This document shows, piece after piece, positions 13,222-25,700 of a stretch of DNA of 64,000 bases. The notes under the pieces were generated by a model, which was given only the letters and a program-made list of their open reading frames with translations, was not told the DNA's origin and searched no databases. This stretch comes from Bugulina stolonifera. Taxonomy: Eukaryota; Bryozoa; Gymnolaemata; Cheilostomatida; Bugulidae. The stretch's first letter is position 1. Each line of letters opens with the position of its first letter. The translations under genes and the position numbers were made by a program. The stretch covers positions 20,189,233 to 20,253,232 of the forward strand of contig OW285188.1 in NCBI GenBank assembly GCA_935421135.1, read 5' to 3'.

Positions 13222-13548
13222 AGTCTAGCATAGTTCAAGCTCTGCAGTACTATTATAGTCTAAAACAGTAGCACTACACTTACTTACCTACTTATTTAAT
13301 CACTCCAGATGGATATTGACAAGCTGTAAACCTAATGAACACAAGGTGAACGACCAAGAGCTTTCTACACTATGACCTGTATACAATATTATATTCATAT
13401 ACAACAAGTCACTAAAACAAATAATATCTGACCAAATACATGTATATCATTGCTCTATTAATTACATGCCTTTTGATCCCAGAGTAATAATATTAAATTG
13501 TTACATTATCCACTAGTACAAATTACCTTGAATGTTTAGAGTGGTATG

Positions 13549-13614
13549 TGCACAAATATAGTGTACTATATAATACATGTATCTATTAGAGATATAGTAC
13601 ACTATATTTGTGCA
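13549..13614. repeat. Inverted repeat, 23-bp perfect arms
   Basis: Arms 13549-13571 (starting TGCACAAATATAGTG) and 13592-13614 (ending CTATATTTGTGCA) are perfect reverse complements around a 20-nt loop. No protein or target duplication is evident; it could be a small foldback element. Confidence 0.85.
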
Positions 13615-13779
13615 TGTACTTATAATAAGTTCTTTTTTAATTAGAGGGTTTAATAATCCATAGGGATTTAACAGCAGTTAGCCAAAATATTAGCAGGAAA
13701 CGGTCATGATTGCAATGAGCATGGGTATACATGATGTCACAACTCCATGTAACAATACTGTCAACTTACCAACTTATTG

Positions 13780-14158
13780 TCAGATAAATTCTAACTGTGC
13801 ATTCCACGGGCCTAAAGCCAGGTAGTATCTGTCAGCTACAAGCCTGATGTTCAAAGTATAACGAGTAAAAACACCACCTATCTCTACACGTCTGCAGCCT
13901 GTCTGTCTGTTGGCAGCATACATCTTCATGTCTATGTAGTATCCTGCAACAGTGTCTGGTACAATAACTAATGACACTAAGCTCAACCCCCATTGAACAT
14001 GTAGTATTACAGACAAAATTCCCTATTGAAAAGTTAAACTACCTGACAATTCATTACCTGTATTAAATGTAGGCACTTAAATCTTGTTGGAGGGCAACAT
14101 ACTGATGTAGCATGCCACATGGACCTACATCTATGTGAGTGAACCATCACCCATTTAC
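13780..14158 (-). CDS. Putative unrecognised coding stretch (terminal exon or decayed gene)
   Basis: On the minus strand an open frame runs from 14022 to a stop at 13780, containing VPDTVAGYYIDMKMYAANRQ and then TGCRRVEIGGVF and RYYLALGPWNAQLEFI. A preceding open stretch at 14058-14158 has a good acceptor (TTGCAG) and donor (GTAATG) and reads a Cys-rich segment (HSHRCRSMWHATSVCCPP). The two join in phase 0, but the intervening intron would be only 35 nt, unusually short. I do not recognise the family. The residue mix looks coding rather than random, yet no upstream exons or start were found, so a gene remnant is equally possible. Confidence 0.3.
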
Positions 14159-14315
14159 CTGCAAGAATTAAATTATGCTTAAAAAACCACATCTTCAGCA
14201 TTAAGATAAAACTATAGTCAATATTGTTGATAAATAAAGCTAATCAACCGAGTTATTGGCAAAAATTCTTTATTTTAAACTCAGAGTTCATCCAACTTCA
14301 CAATACAAATGTACA

Positions 14316-14545
14316 ATGTACACATATTTTTATAATAATTAGCTTTACAATACAAGTAATGCATATTTTTATAATAATTAGCTTTACAATACAAGTAATG
14401 CAAATATTTATAATTTAATTAACTTTCCAATACAAGTAATGCAAATATTTATAATTTAATTAACTTTCCAATACAAGTAATGCATATTTTTAAAATAATA
14501 ATTAACTTTCCAATACAAGTAATGCATATTTTTACAATAATCATT
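14316..14545. repeat. ~40-bp AT-rich tandem repeat
   Basis: Five to six degenerate copies of a unit built on CAATACAAGTAATGCATATT followed by TTTATAATAATTAGCTTT (variant AATTAACTTTC). Lies just downstream of the zinc-knuckle gene. Confidence 0.85.
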
Positions 14546-14727
14546 CTACATGTATTATAGATTGGCATGAATATAAAACTATAATATATTACAGTAAGGG
14601 TCAAAACCCAAATTGGAAAACATGTGGAGGCAACTGTCCAACACATTTACTGTCTTTGTTTAATAGCTGTCCTCACTGCCAATAAGTTGGGACTTCCAGC
14701 TCTGTAGAAACAGCTACTCTGATAGAG

Positions 14728-15447
14728 TCATATTTTGTCTTCGGGCGTCGTCTGCATATGTCGAGCCTTAAATTCAGTCATAGTATCTGCCAGCTGTTCA
14801 ATGGCTGGTCTCATAACCTGTCCATACTCAAACTCCAAATCAAGAGCTTTTCGCTTTCTTTCAATCATACGGAGATAGCTCTTATGTTCAGAGATAGCCG
14901 CCTCTGTTTTTTCCCATAACTCAGCCCGCTTGGAATCATACACTTCCTGGGACATAAACGGGGTAGAGTGGATTTCATCAATTTTATCAACTAATGTACT
15001 TGTACACTTTTCTGCAGTATACGCTAGGAAAACTTTGTCATATGCTTGCTTAGCACTAGAACAATTCATGTTTGATCCATCATCAACTCCTTCGTTTGAT
15101 TCGGACTCACTATTGCAAGAAAGGAAATAATTTCTCCCTCCTTGAGAGCATTCAAGGGCAATGTGATCTTTTGCTCCACACCACTGACACATCTCCATAC
15201 ACACTTCTACTGTATGACCATACTGTCCACACCCGTAGCATTTTTCCATACCACCATAACCCGTAGGTGTTACATGTAAATCTGCAGAAGCAGAAATCTT
15301 CCTCTTTTTACCTACAACTTCTCTGTTAGCGTTCTCCAGTCTTCTGTCTATCTGCTCATCATCTCCTTTTTGCCTATCCGTCAACGTCTGCTGGCAACCA
15401 AAACCACCACCACTATTATCACCTTCACTAATACCAATAGCCTTCAT
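14728..15447 (-). CDS. Two-CCHC zinc-knuckle protein, single coding exon
   Basis: An uninterrupted 239-codon frame with ATG at 15445-15447 and stop at 14728. The ATG is preceded by a possible acceptor (ATTGCAG at the minus-strand position just upstream), so a 5' UTR intron may exist. About residues 78-91 and 97-110 form two CCHC knuckles (C-x2-C-x4-H-x4-C): CYGCGQYGHTVEVC and CQWCGAKDHIALEC. Such knuckles bind single-stranded nucleic acid and occur in RNA-binding proteins and retroviral/retrotransposon Gag. A basic KKRKI precedes them and a charged, probably helical C-terminus (about 170-239) follows. No protease, reverse transcriptase or LTR lies nearby, so it is not an obvious retroelement; a domesticated Gag or a host RNA-binding factor are both possible. 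Specific function unknown. Confidence 0.65.
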   Translation of the reverse strand: MKAIGISEGDNSGGGFGCQQTLTDRQKGDDEQIDRRLENANREVVGKKRKISASADLHVTPTGYGGMEKCYGCGQYGHTVEVCMEMCQWCGAKDHIALECSQGGRNYFLSCNSESESNEGVDDGSNMNCSSAKQAYDKVFLAYTAEKCTSTLVDKIDEIHSTPFMSQEVYDSKRAELWEKTEAAISEHKSYLRMIERKRKALDLEFEYGQVMRPAIEQLADTMTEFKARHMQTTPEDKI

Positions 15448-15809
15448 TACTGTAATTTGTATTTTTACCTGCAATTTGTACAGTTATTAATAATATTAGC
15501 CATTAGGCCACTACAATTTTTTATAAAACTAGCCTGAATCCTTGATCCTAAAGAAGTAGCCTACATGCACTTATAGCCTATAATGTAGACATCAATTATA
15601 CCATAATTCCATGTAGGCCTACTATATACAATATCAGTATAATACAACCTTTTAGACCTAGGATAGACTAACAGTAATAAATACGGCAATGTTACAAGCG
15701 TGAGGGGTAGCCTATCACAGCAACCGATGGCGAGTCACTACAGTAGTACACCAAGATCTTTACCCTGCAAATTGTTTTTTATTAATCAATACAAACGATC
15801 ATTTAAAAA

Positions 15810-15985
15810 CAGGGGCGTAACTTTTGAAAATTTTTTGGGGTGGCTAGAAGTCGGGTGTTTATGCAGGCCATCGGCCTGCCCGAGCCCTCCGCGCGAGAGC
15901 GGGGTGGGTGCGGGAGGGGCGCAGCGCCTTCCTGCAAGGGGGTCCGGGGGTCTCCCCCGGAAAAAAATTAGAAAATTACTACCTA
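15810..15985 (+). mobile_element. GC-rich hAT-like non-autonomous element (fragment)
   Basis: Begins with CAGGGGCGTAACTTTT, the kind of terminus seen in hAT-superfamily elements, and encloses a sharply GC-rich core (GCGGGAGGGGCGCAGCGCC, GGGGGTCCGGGGGTCTCCCC) in otherwise AT-rich DNA. No matching opposite terminus was found, so the right end is approximate and the copy may be truncated. The ORF through it is not credible as a gene. Confidence 0.45.
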
Positions 15986-16513
15986 AATATGCAATTTCGG
16001 GACGTTTAAGGTGTAAAATTACTGCTCAAAATAATTGGATATTAGATATGTATAGTCAAGTAAATCAAAGTAGCACAAGACAGTTGAAATTTTTCACGCT
16101 GTGATACATTAAACTGAGCTTTTCATAAAAAGATATAGAATAAGTTTGAGCGCCGAAAAAATATAGGCTAAATTGGTTCTCTAAGTAATTATTCCTCACT
16201 ACTAAAGCTTCACTAGAAATGAGACCTATATTATCTCAACTAGGCCACCTTAAGCACACTAGATCTGACATTACTAGTACTAACTAGTCTACTTAAACTA
16301 CTGACCAGGATACTATCATGATACAAAATAAAAATACAGAAACAAAAAGAATAATAAACGGATAAGTCTGTTAACACTAGCACCAAAAGATTTTGCGTTT
16401 TCATTCTCCAGAAAAAATATTTTTTCCTACACTGACAAGAATAAGAATAGAATCAATTAATTAAATAATACAATATATATTATTATTATAATTTATTATT
16501 ATAATAATAATTA

Positions 16514-16707
16514 TTGGTGGCTACATGAGTGGGGTTTTGATATTGTTAAAAATAGATATTAATAAAATATAATAATAATAAATTAATATTTATATAATAA
16601 TTATATAAATATTAATTAATATAAATGTTAATTAATTATTATTATATTTTTAATTTTATTAATATCGATTTTTAATAATATCAAAACCCCACTCATGTAG
16701 CCACCAA
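16514..16707. mobile_element. Foldback/MITE-like palindrome, 194 bp
   Basis: The ends are inverted repeats: TTGGTGGCTACATGAGTGGG continuing GTTTTGATATT on the left, and its reverse complement on the right. The similarity continues almost to the centre through AT-rich sequence (AAAAATAGATATTAATAAAA versus AAAAATCGATATTAATAAAA in reverse complement). The whole stretch can fold into one long hairpin. No ORF; no clear target-site duplication. Confidence 0.85.
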
Positions 16708-17099
16708 ATCCAGCAATAAGTTTTGCTCACATACATGCTAACAATCTACTTGGAAGCCTATACAATGTTCAACTTTTTATTGGAGGACGGAGGTTGTAAA
16801 GAAGCAGTTATAACTTAAAAAGTAGCAACAAGTTATTTGGTCTGTACGGAAAATTCCAAGTTATGTAGCTTGAGATTAAAGTAAGTCATGGAGCCGGTTT
16901 GGCGTTATATTCAATATAGTCTACATATTATGCAACTGCAATTACAAGTAGCTACAAACCTTGAGCTAATCACCCTGATTGTAAATAATGATTGGCTATT
17001 TCTAGTAATCCGATAATTTGATTGGTTTGTGGAAAAGTAGCGTGTCGCATAAACTATATTCTATACTACATCCTTAGAAATACCAAGGATAATACGTAG

Positions 17100-17252
17100 T
17101 AAGGAAAACTTTACCGCGGCCATAGGAGAAGATAACTCTATGGCCGCCGTAGAATTGATACCCCTGAATTCAAAAACACCATTTTTGGGCCACTTTATTT
17201 TGAAATTTAGGGGCGGCCATGCCGCTCTGCCGCCCCTAAAGTTACGGCCCTG
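17100..17252 (-). mobile_element. GC-rich repeat with CAGGGCCGTAACTTT end
   Basis: Read on the minus strand it begins CAGGGCCGTAACTTTAGGGG, then an inverted pair AGGGGCGGC / GGCCGCCCCT, and a second CAGGGG motif near 17166. The termini resemble the element at 15810, suggesting related hAT-like debris. Boundaries are uncertain. Confidence 0.4.
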
Positions 17253-18605
17253 AAAAACATGGCAACAAATAGGCCTTGCTTCATCTAATGTTGTTTGCCG
17301 TGTAGGCTTAGCGGCTCTCACAGGGAGGGTGGTTATGTTCTCTGCCAGTTTTGATGAAGTACGACTGCTGCTTGTGTTATGTTGGAGATAATGTTGCCTG
17401 TGTTGGCTTGAGGGGCCAAGTTGTGAGTACAAATTTGAATCACACTTGATGTTAGTCTTGTAGTAGCATTGTTAAAACCCACTAGTGTTCTATATTTTCA
17501 GTCTAATCAGTGGGATTTTATGTTTAGTTGCATGCAAACCTGAATATATCAGACTCTCATGGGCAATGGGGCACACTCACACTTGATACTGACTCCACTA
17601 CAGGTTTCAATTCTTGCTGTTTGCATGATTTTAATTAAGAGTAGGGCATGTCATATCAGATAAAAGCTGCAGAACAAATTATCAAAATCTAATTAATCAA
17701 TGGCAGAGAGTTAGAAGTAGACCAATTTAAACTAGACTGGAATAGTTATAGTATCGTATGCCTAAAAAATAAATACAAAACAAGACAATTCAATCATATC
17801 AATAAGATGAACCTTGAATCATCTTATTTACCCCGAATGGTAGTTGTAAACTTTCAGAAAACCTCAATAAAATAAATAAATTCAAATTGAATTGAATAAA
17901 TAAAAGAAATAACGGCAAGGAGAATAAACAGTTGAGTTTGAGTTGAATTTTTAACAAAGACCAGCTAGCAGATATTTTGACTGAATTCTATCGCTATTTG
18001 TAACATCTATCATAGAAAAGATAAGGTACATGTGCTATTACTTCTATTACTAGCAAACTTTTTGCTTTTTCGAAATTATTTGTTACAATTTCTCTTTTAT
18101 AATAATAATCATAATCATAATGATTATGAAATGATAATGATATTTATTATTGAAAAGAAAATGCATGCGAACACAGCTGTGGCCTGTGCACTAGAATAGT
18201 GTAATCCGACCGTGTAATTCATTGAAGCCACATAAAGCTTCAGACCTATATGATTTTTAGTACAAAAAGCCAAGGCTTAGTCAACAAATTCACGTGCGTT
18301 ATCTTCTATCGCGCCCACAAATTACGCTTTAGTATCGGTTTTATGTTTATAATACGGTGAAAATTAAGCGTCCTTTGATAACAAAATTTGCGCAGTATAT
18401 TTTAAGCCGATATATAAAGGAAGACAACTCTACATGGTTGCTGGTTTTTTCCATTGGATTATCATTACAACTTGTGTCTTTATTTATCAATGATGAATTG
18501 TTGATGATACAATACAATGTACATGTGCAAACAACAGTCAGGTCAATCAAATAGATGTTATGCTATCACTACTATGGCTTCAAAAGTGAGAATTTGCAAA
18601 ATAGC

Positions 18606-18668
18606 GCTGCTGCTCCCGCCGCCGCTGCTGCTGCCGCTGCCGCCGCTGCTGCTGCTGCTACTACTATT
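18606..18668 (+). repeat. CTG/CCG triplet repeat
   Basis: Imperfect run of CTGCTG, CCGCCG and CTACTA triplets ending in the small palindrome CTACTATTAGTAGTA. It would encode poly-Leu/Pro in one frame, but no gene context supports translation. Confidence 0.85.
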
Positions 18669-18890
18669 AGTAGTACTGAACTATTGTATGAAGATGAGAA
18701 AAATTCATTTAAATGCAGATAGCAGTTTGTGTATTTGTTTTGTCTACCTGCATCTATTTTGCTTCATTGTTTAGTTCAACCCCCTAACTGCTACCACAAA
18801 GGTAAAATATCTTACCGGTATTATAAAGGAGTGTATGTTGTGACACACTACACACGCGATATGCTGTATACAAAGAATACTGACATTTAT

Positions 18891-18938
18891 GTAGATATTA
18901 TCAAGGAGTATCTCTTCTTACTCCTTGATGCTATCTAC
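18891..18938. repeat. Dispersed hairpin, copy 1
   Basis: Left arm GTAGATATTATCAAGGAGTA and right arm TACTCCTTGATGCTATCTAC pair over 20 bp with two mismatches around an 8-nt loop. Related hairpins occur at 58743-58793 and 63373-63397. Confidence 0.8.
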
Positions 18939-19711
18939 AAGCTGTCCATTGTCAGGAAGTTTTGCATGATGCTCCAGTTTTAACTTTATTTAACCTTGAA
19001 ATTGTTACTGGTAAAAATAAATATAAAATCAACTATGAGACATGGCATAATAACATTATTGCTTAGTGCAATGTGTCACCATATGCTACATGAATGTATG
19101 CAGGTATAGATAGTTATACATTTGAAAAATGCAATGAAATATAATTTCTGGAATAAAGTTTGTTTATGGCTGTCTGAAGCACCTGCACTTGCTAAAAGGT
19201 ATTATGTCACCTGCATGTGACAATATTTATATAACAGCATGATTAGCTAGGATATCACTGTTGGTGTAGGATAGGATGGTATACAATGCAAACAACATTT
19301 TATCCTGCATTATTTGTGAAAGTTAAACAGTCCTTAGCAACAATGTTAATATATAACTATCATTAACAAATTTGAAAGAAAAATAAATTCGAACAGTAGT
19401 TCAGTATTTAAGTGAAATGAGTTCATACAATAGCATTGATATATTATTACATTTGTGTGTGTTTAGGCGTATTGTACAGTTGATACTATTGAATTTTCTT
19501 AGTTTCAATAATAATTGTACTGAACGTTCATAGTGGCGTGTTCCTTGATTAAACTATATTGAGTTGTTTACAGTCATTATATCGTCTTACATGAACATAT
19601 ACTTTGTACTAGTATCTGGATCAGTCTGTATATATCTACTATTTACTTGGATTTCTCAAGTGTTTCTATACAATATCTGATTTATAATCTTGTAAAGAGC
19701 TACTTAAGACC

Positions 19712-22700
19712 ATGTCACACTTACCTGGCTTATCAGACTATGTGGGTAACAAACAGCAGCAACCAGTACGAGTTATTGAGTCAGCAGCTTCAGTTGATAG
19801 AAACTACCTCACACCTAGCTCACCAGCTAAAGGAGGTGTGCGTAGCTCACCAGCTAAAGGAGGTGTAGCAGATCTGGTAGCAGAAGAACAACGCATCAAG
19901 AACATCTTCACAGGCATGAGTCGGAGTTTAGCTCATGCTTCAGCCAGGATAGCCAGAAATAAAAAGGTATAACAATTAGATATTTTATAAAGAAAAATAG
20001 TTTCAAATATCTTTGTTATGCCTTTAGTATGGCATATAATGCTTTCCAGAGAAAGTATTCTTATGCAAACAGAAAATCTTTTACAGTTCTGGTATGTTCT
20101 AATATATACGTATATGTATGTCCATGACTTGTACATGTACAATGCAACTTGTATATATCATACAGTACTGGTATATTATACATGTACATGACTTGTGCAT
20201 GTCATACAGTACTGGTATATTATACATGTACATGACTTGTGTATGTCATACAGTACTGGTATATTATACATGTACATGACTTGTGTATGCCATACAGTAC
20301 TGGTATATTATACATGTACATGACTTGTGTATGCCATACAGTACTGGTATATTATACATGTACATGACTTGTATATGCCATACAGTACTGGTATATTATA
20401 CATGTACATGACTTGTATATACCATATACAGTACTGGTATATTATACATGTACATGACTTGTATATACCATATACAGTACTGGTATATTATACATGTACA
20501 TGACTTGTATATACCATACAGTACTGGTATATTATACATGTACATGACTTGTATATGTCATACAGTACTGGTATATTATACATGTACATGACTTGTATAT
20601 ACCATATACAGTACTGGTATATTATACATGTACATGACTTGTATATGCCATACAGTACTGGTATATTATACATGTACATGACTTGTATATACCATATACA
20701 GTACTGGTATATTATACATGTACATGACTTGTATATACCATACAGTACTGGTATACTATACATATACATGACTTGTATATGCCATACAGTACTGGTATAT
20801 TATACATGTACATGACTTGTATATACCATATACAGTACTGGTATATTATACATGTACATGACTTGTATATGCCATACAGTAATGGTATATTATACATGTA
20901 CATGACTTGTATATACCATATACAGTACTGGTATATTGTACATATACATAACTTGTATATGCCATACAGTACTGGTATATTATACATGTACATGACTTGT
21001 ATATACCATATACAGTACTGGTATATTATACATGTACATGACTTGTATATACCATATACAGTACTGGTATATTATACATGTACATGACTTGTATATACCA
21101 TATACAGTACTGGTATATTATACATGTACATGACTTGTATATACCATACAGTACTGGTATTATTATACATGTACATGACTGTATATATCATACAGTAGCC
21201 TACTGGTATATTATACATGTACATGACTTGTATATGCCTGTATATGCCATGCTGGTAAATGAACATATTGCTTATAAACATTTTCAACTCAGCACATGAG
21301 AATTTTCACAAATAGGATTATTTTGTAAATTTTGCAATGTTGTAGTAAAATTAGCTGAATAGCCGATTCTTTCTCAAAATCTACTAGCCCCATTATCTTT
21401 GGAATGGACTATCTTCAATGATCATCTTCCCTAAACAAAAAATGGAATATGGTAAACCTGTACTGTTAGTACCAGTAAAGGTACTAAATAGTATCATCAT
21501 ATAAACCATCCTACCCCCTAATAGGCATAACAGGTAAATCTAAAAATTGCATGAGTTTGACCAAATGCATCACTTCAAATTCTGAAAGAATTCTCCGATG
21601 TGCTATAGGCTATTTACTGTAAGCTTAGGAAGTAATCATTAGGCTTAATCTAGAATCTGTAGAAATCTACAGCCATTATTATTGTTATTTATGTGTGTAA
21701 AACTACATGTAAATATATAATATAAAGATAAGGATAAGGGCTGTATAATTTTTACTACAATGTAGTGAAAGAAGTGAATTTAGTGCTAAGATATGTTTGT
21801 CTATGATTTGCATTTACTGGCATATAGATCCATGTACCTACAGCCATTATTGTAATTATAATATTATTTTGCACTTTTTACTAGGAGTGCACTTTTGTCT
21901 ACTATAGTTAGAATTCCTAGTTAACTAGAATTGTATCAGATAACGTTCTATATTGTATATGGTGACATGATGTCAGCTGTTAGACTCAATATTGTATATA
22001 ATAGTCATCTAAAAGTTACCTGTTGACATATCAATGCTGCCAATTAGTCTACGAACATAATAATCAATATAATTAAGCAGCTGACAGCACTGGACAGTGG
22101 TGATTACAGCATACAACTTACAATGTATAATGTACATGTTACATGCTATAGAAATATAATATGTAATATATCTATACTTAGTTACCTGCCTGGTTACCTG
22201 CGTACATGCATGTTCATGTACATGTACTAAATTGGTATCTGTAGTAGTAGTTACTGTTCCCAAAATCTTTATTAAATAGGGGGTTATAGTTGTATTGGTA
22301 TACTGTCTGATACTATCCCATAGGAAGTACAAAAGTTCCAATGAAATGGTATCCCTTGCTGTGTTAGGAAATGAGCACATGGGGAGTAGCCTGGCGCAGT
22401 GCTGCAATGCAAAATATTATACAAATATGACATCAATCAGTATAAAGTTCTGGATGAAAACATCCCCATGTACTACAATTACATGAATTTGTGCTACTAC
22501 AATTTTAGCCCTTGGTTCAGGTCAAAGTCATTATAAAGGTCTTTGAACTATCTAGTGATACAAATTCACAATCTATGATAGAATTGTGAGACTAGATGTA
22601 AGCACAAATATACTAAAATTTATTTTTAGAAATATTAGAATATGTAAAATCAATCCTATTCATTTTAAAGAATTGCTTCTTAGGTCAAGAAATTTCTTCA

Positions 22701-25700
22701 TAATAGAACACAACTGTGATATGGATATCTGCCATAACAGCTATTGTGTAGGTTAAAGAGTTGGCATATCATTATGATATCTGTTACAGGTAATCAATAG
22801 ATATATGCTATAAAAACACGTACAAGTCAATCTGATTCTTAATATCTTTTGAATAAGACTATTGTATATCTTTGCAGCTAGGAAACCAAAACTTATGTAG
22901 AATAAAAAACATAAAGCATAAGCAGCTAATGGCTTGGCTGATTTTATTGTTTCAATAAACAAAATAACATAGGAGTTAAAAAACCTCAGCATACAGCAAA
23001 ACAGATAAACTTTCATTTATCACAATATGAGTAGAGGGTTGCTGCAGTAGCAAATGATTTTACTCTCTAAATGAATATGTTAAAATACCCTGAGAGCTTA
23101 TTAGTTCAGACGAGGCTGTGCGAAGAGAAGGTGCTCTCTCCTATCAGAAATGTAGGTATACTAATTCTGTTAATGTACATGAGATATGCTTCATTTACTG
23201 TATTAGAAAACATCTACTGTATTATGATAAATAATATTGCAAGACATCAAAACATCATGAGAGTTTTTGATTGTCTTCCTGCTATTTTGATGCTCATCCA
23301 AGCCTCATCATCAGATGGAATAGAATGAATCTATAAATTGTATTTTCTATTATACTGGTAAGCTCTAGCGATTTCTTAACTGCTTCTATATAAAGTCCTG
23401 TTGCCAATGCCAAATATTTTAGACAGTTTATGAACTGCTACAAAGTAATCTCTTACTCAAACCAATCAATATTCAGCTATGTTTGCTTAGGAAATTATTT
23501 GTTTTCTTAAAGAGCTCCTTGACTTTTGGAGTGAAGAGCTATATAAAGAGTGTCTGGGTTTATATACATGTGGGGCAATTCATGCATTTATAAAAAGTAT
23601 GTGCAGTGAAACGAATTTTGCAGGAAACTTAAGTGCAGCTTGCTATATTACTGAAGCTGTGATTATGATAATAATACACAGTTCAATATCACAAAATTAG
23701 TAGGCCTATATACATGCACATGTAGTTACACAGCTAAACTAACAGTGAAATGTTCTATTATAATACAGTTAATATTCTCTGGGCTACATGTATAATGTAG
23801 GTTGAAAACACTGCACATTTTTAAATAGTTATAAAATGTTACATTTGTATAATATTGGTATAATACAAAACCAAATGGAATAAGAGACAGTGTAAAATTA
23901 CCCTGACAATTTCTACAACCTGAAAAATACAATATTGTTGAGTACTACCTAATGCAAAGTACTAGCCTAGTCAGAACTTACTAGTGTATTAAACATTGTA
24001 CATAATATGCAGATATTGGTTGATCTATAAAAGTGAATGGTCATAAAATAGTACACTCTCCACTTGTAGGGGACAACTCCAGTAAACATTTCCCAAAGAT
24101 GAACTGGTGCACGTCTGTTTGGTGTGTGGATATGTGTGAATATAACCAACTGTTGAACGTTTAGATAATACGACCAATATAGCCTAATGTCAAGGTGTCA
24201 AGGAGACATGTTGCTTTATTTGATAAAAATGTAGTGCAAATACTTGGCCTAGACCTAACGGGCACTGGTGGGAGCCGAGCTGTTTGAAATTAGATATATC
24301 TGGTGCCCAGGCTAACAATACCCTGACTATTTACATGTGGGTCTATGTGTATAACAGTATACAATGTAGATATATAACTACAACACACAAGACAACCCAT
24401 GCTACATGTATATCAAGTAGTGCAAACAGTGCATTACTAATAGAAATAGTTGCAAACATAAAAACACTAAAGTCATTTACTGGTCTCCTTATCTTTTGGT
24501 TTAAGTTGAGCATTTACAGTATGTATATGTAGTTACACTGTAGGTCAGTAACTCTATTTCTTCATTACTTGAATGCAGTATTTACAGGTAGGTAAAGGCT
24601 GTAGGTAGCCTTAAACATAATATAATTAATAATTATGAATATCCTATTTAAGTTTTGACTTAAATAGTGTTTAAAGTGCTAATCTGTTTTGACTGACCTA
24701 ACACCCCCTGTGTTACACTATTTACACTTTGGATAGTAGCCATGCAATGCCAAGTTTATGACTATTTACACACAATTTCCACTGGAGTAATATGTGATAA
24801 CTACATGGCATGGTTGTATAATAATATACAACAGCTTTAGCCACTGACATTTACTTTTTCTTGCACAATCTGGAGCAGATTTTTATGCTCACGCAGAATC
24901 ACATAACTTAGATGAGATTAGTCTTAACCTATTTGACTTTATTAGGTCAAAGTGTGAGATTTTGAGCATTTGGTACAATTGTTAGGTTTGATCTGGTGTA
25001 GTCAGTGTGTCAGGTCAAACATGCTGGGCCTGCTGGTAGTAACAATACTGTATAGGCAGGCTGGTGTTGAAAAGTTGGTTATCAACAAATTTTCAAATAA
25101 TGTATATTATGTAAAATCTAATCTAAGCTCCACTGCACTGACAAAGATGTATGGCGAATTACTCCCTAGTATTCCTGTTCGTGTACATATACTCCTTAGT
25201 ATACCTGTTCGTGTGCATATACTCCCTAGTATACCTGTACATATACATATACTCCCTAGTATACCTGTACATGTACATATACTCCCTAGTATACCTGTAC
25301 ATGTACATATACTCTCTAGTATACCTGTTCGTGTGCATATACTCCCTAGTATACCTGTACATGTACATTATACTCCCTAGTATACCTGTACATGTACATT
25401 ATACTCCCTAGTAATACCTGTACATGTACATATACTCCCTAGTATACCTGTACATGTACATATCCTCCCTAGTATACCTGTACATGTACATTATACTCCC
25501 TAGTATACCTGTACATGTACATTATACTCCCTAGTAATACCTGTACATGTACATATACTCCCTAGTATACCTGTACATATACATATACTCCCTAGTATAC
25601 CTGTTCGTGTGCATATACTCCCTAGTATACCTGTATATGTACATATACTCCCTAGTATACCTGTACATGTACATATACTCCCTAGTATACCTGTATATGT

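Larger units (their letters stand above)
13222..14727. other. Interval upstream of SESTD1-like start
   Basis: Holds the 5' region of the SESTD1-like gene, a 23-bp-arm hairpin, a possible unrecognised minus-strand coding stretch (13780-14158) and a ~40-bp AT-rich tandem repeat. No confident promoter element was seen. Confidence 0.4.
15448..19711. other. Gene-poor, element-rich interval
   Basis: Between the zinc-knuckle gene and the LRRC74A-like start. It holds a GC-rich CAGGGGCGTAACT-type element, a 194-bp AT-rich foldback, a second GC-rich repeat, a CTG/CCG-type triplet run and one copy of a dispersed hairpin. No exon with family similarity was found. Confidence 0.55.

Noticed and set aside
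15700..16104. 134-codon plus-strand ORF over the GC-rich island
   Set aside because: Produced by low stop density in GC-rich transposon sequence; no domain and no splice context.
20488..21299. ORFs of MYMYNIPVLYGIYKSC-type repeats
   Set aside because: Artefact of the 44/46-bp minisatellite in an intron.
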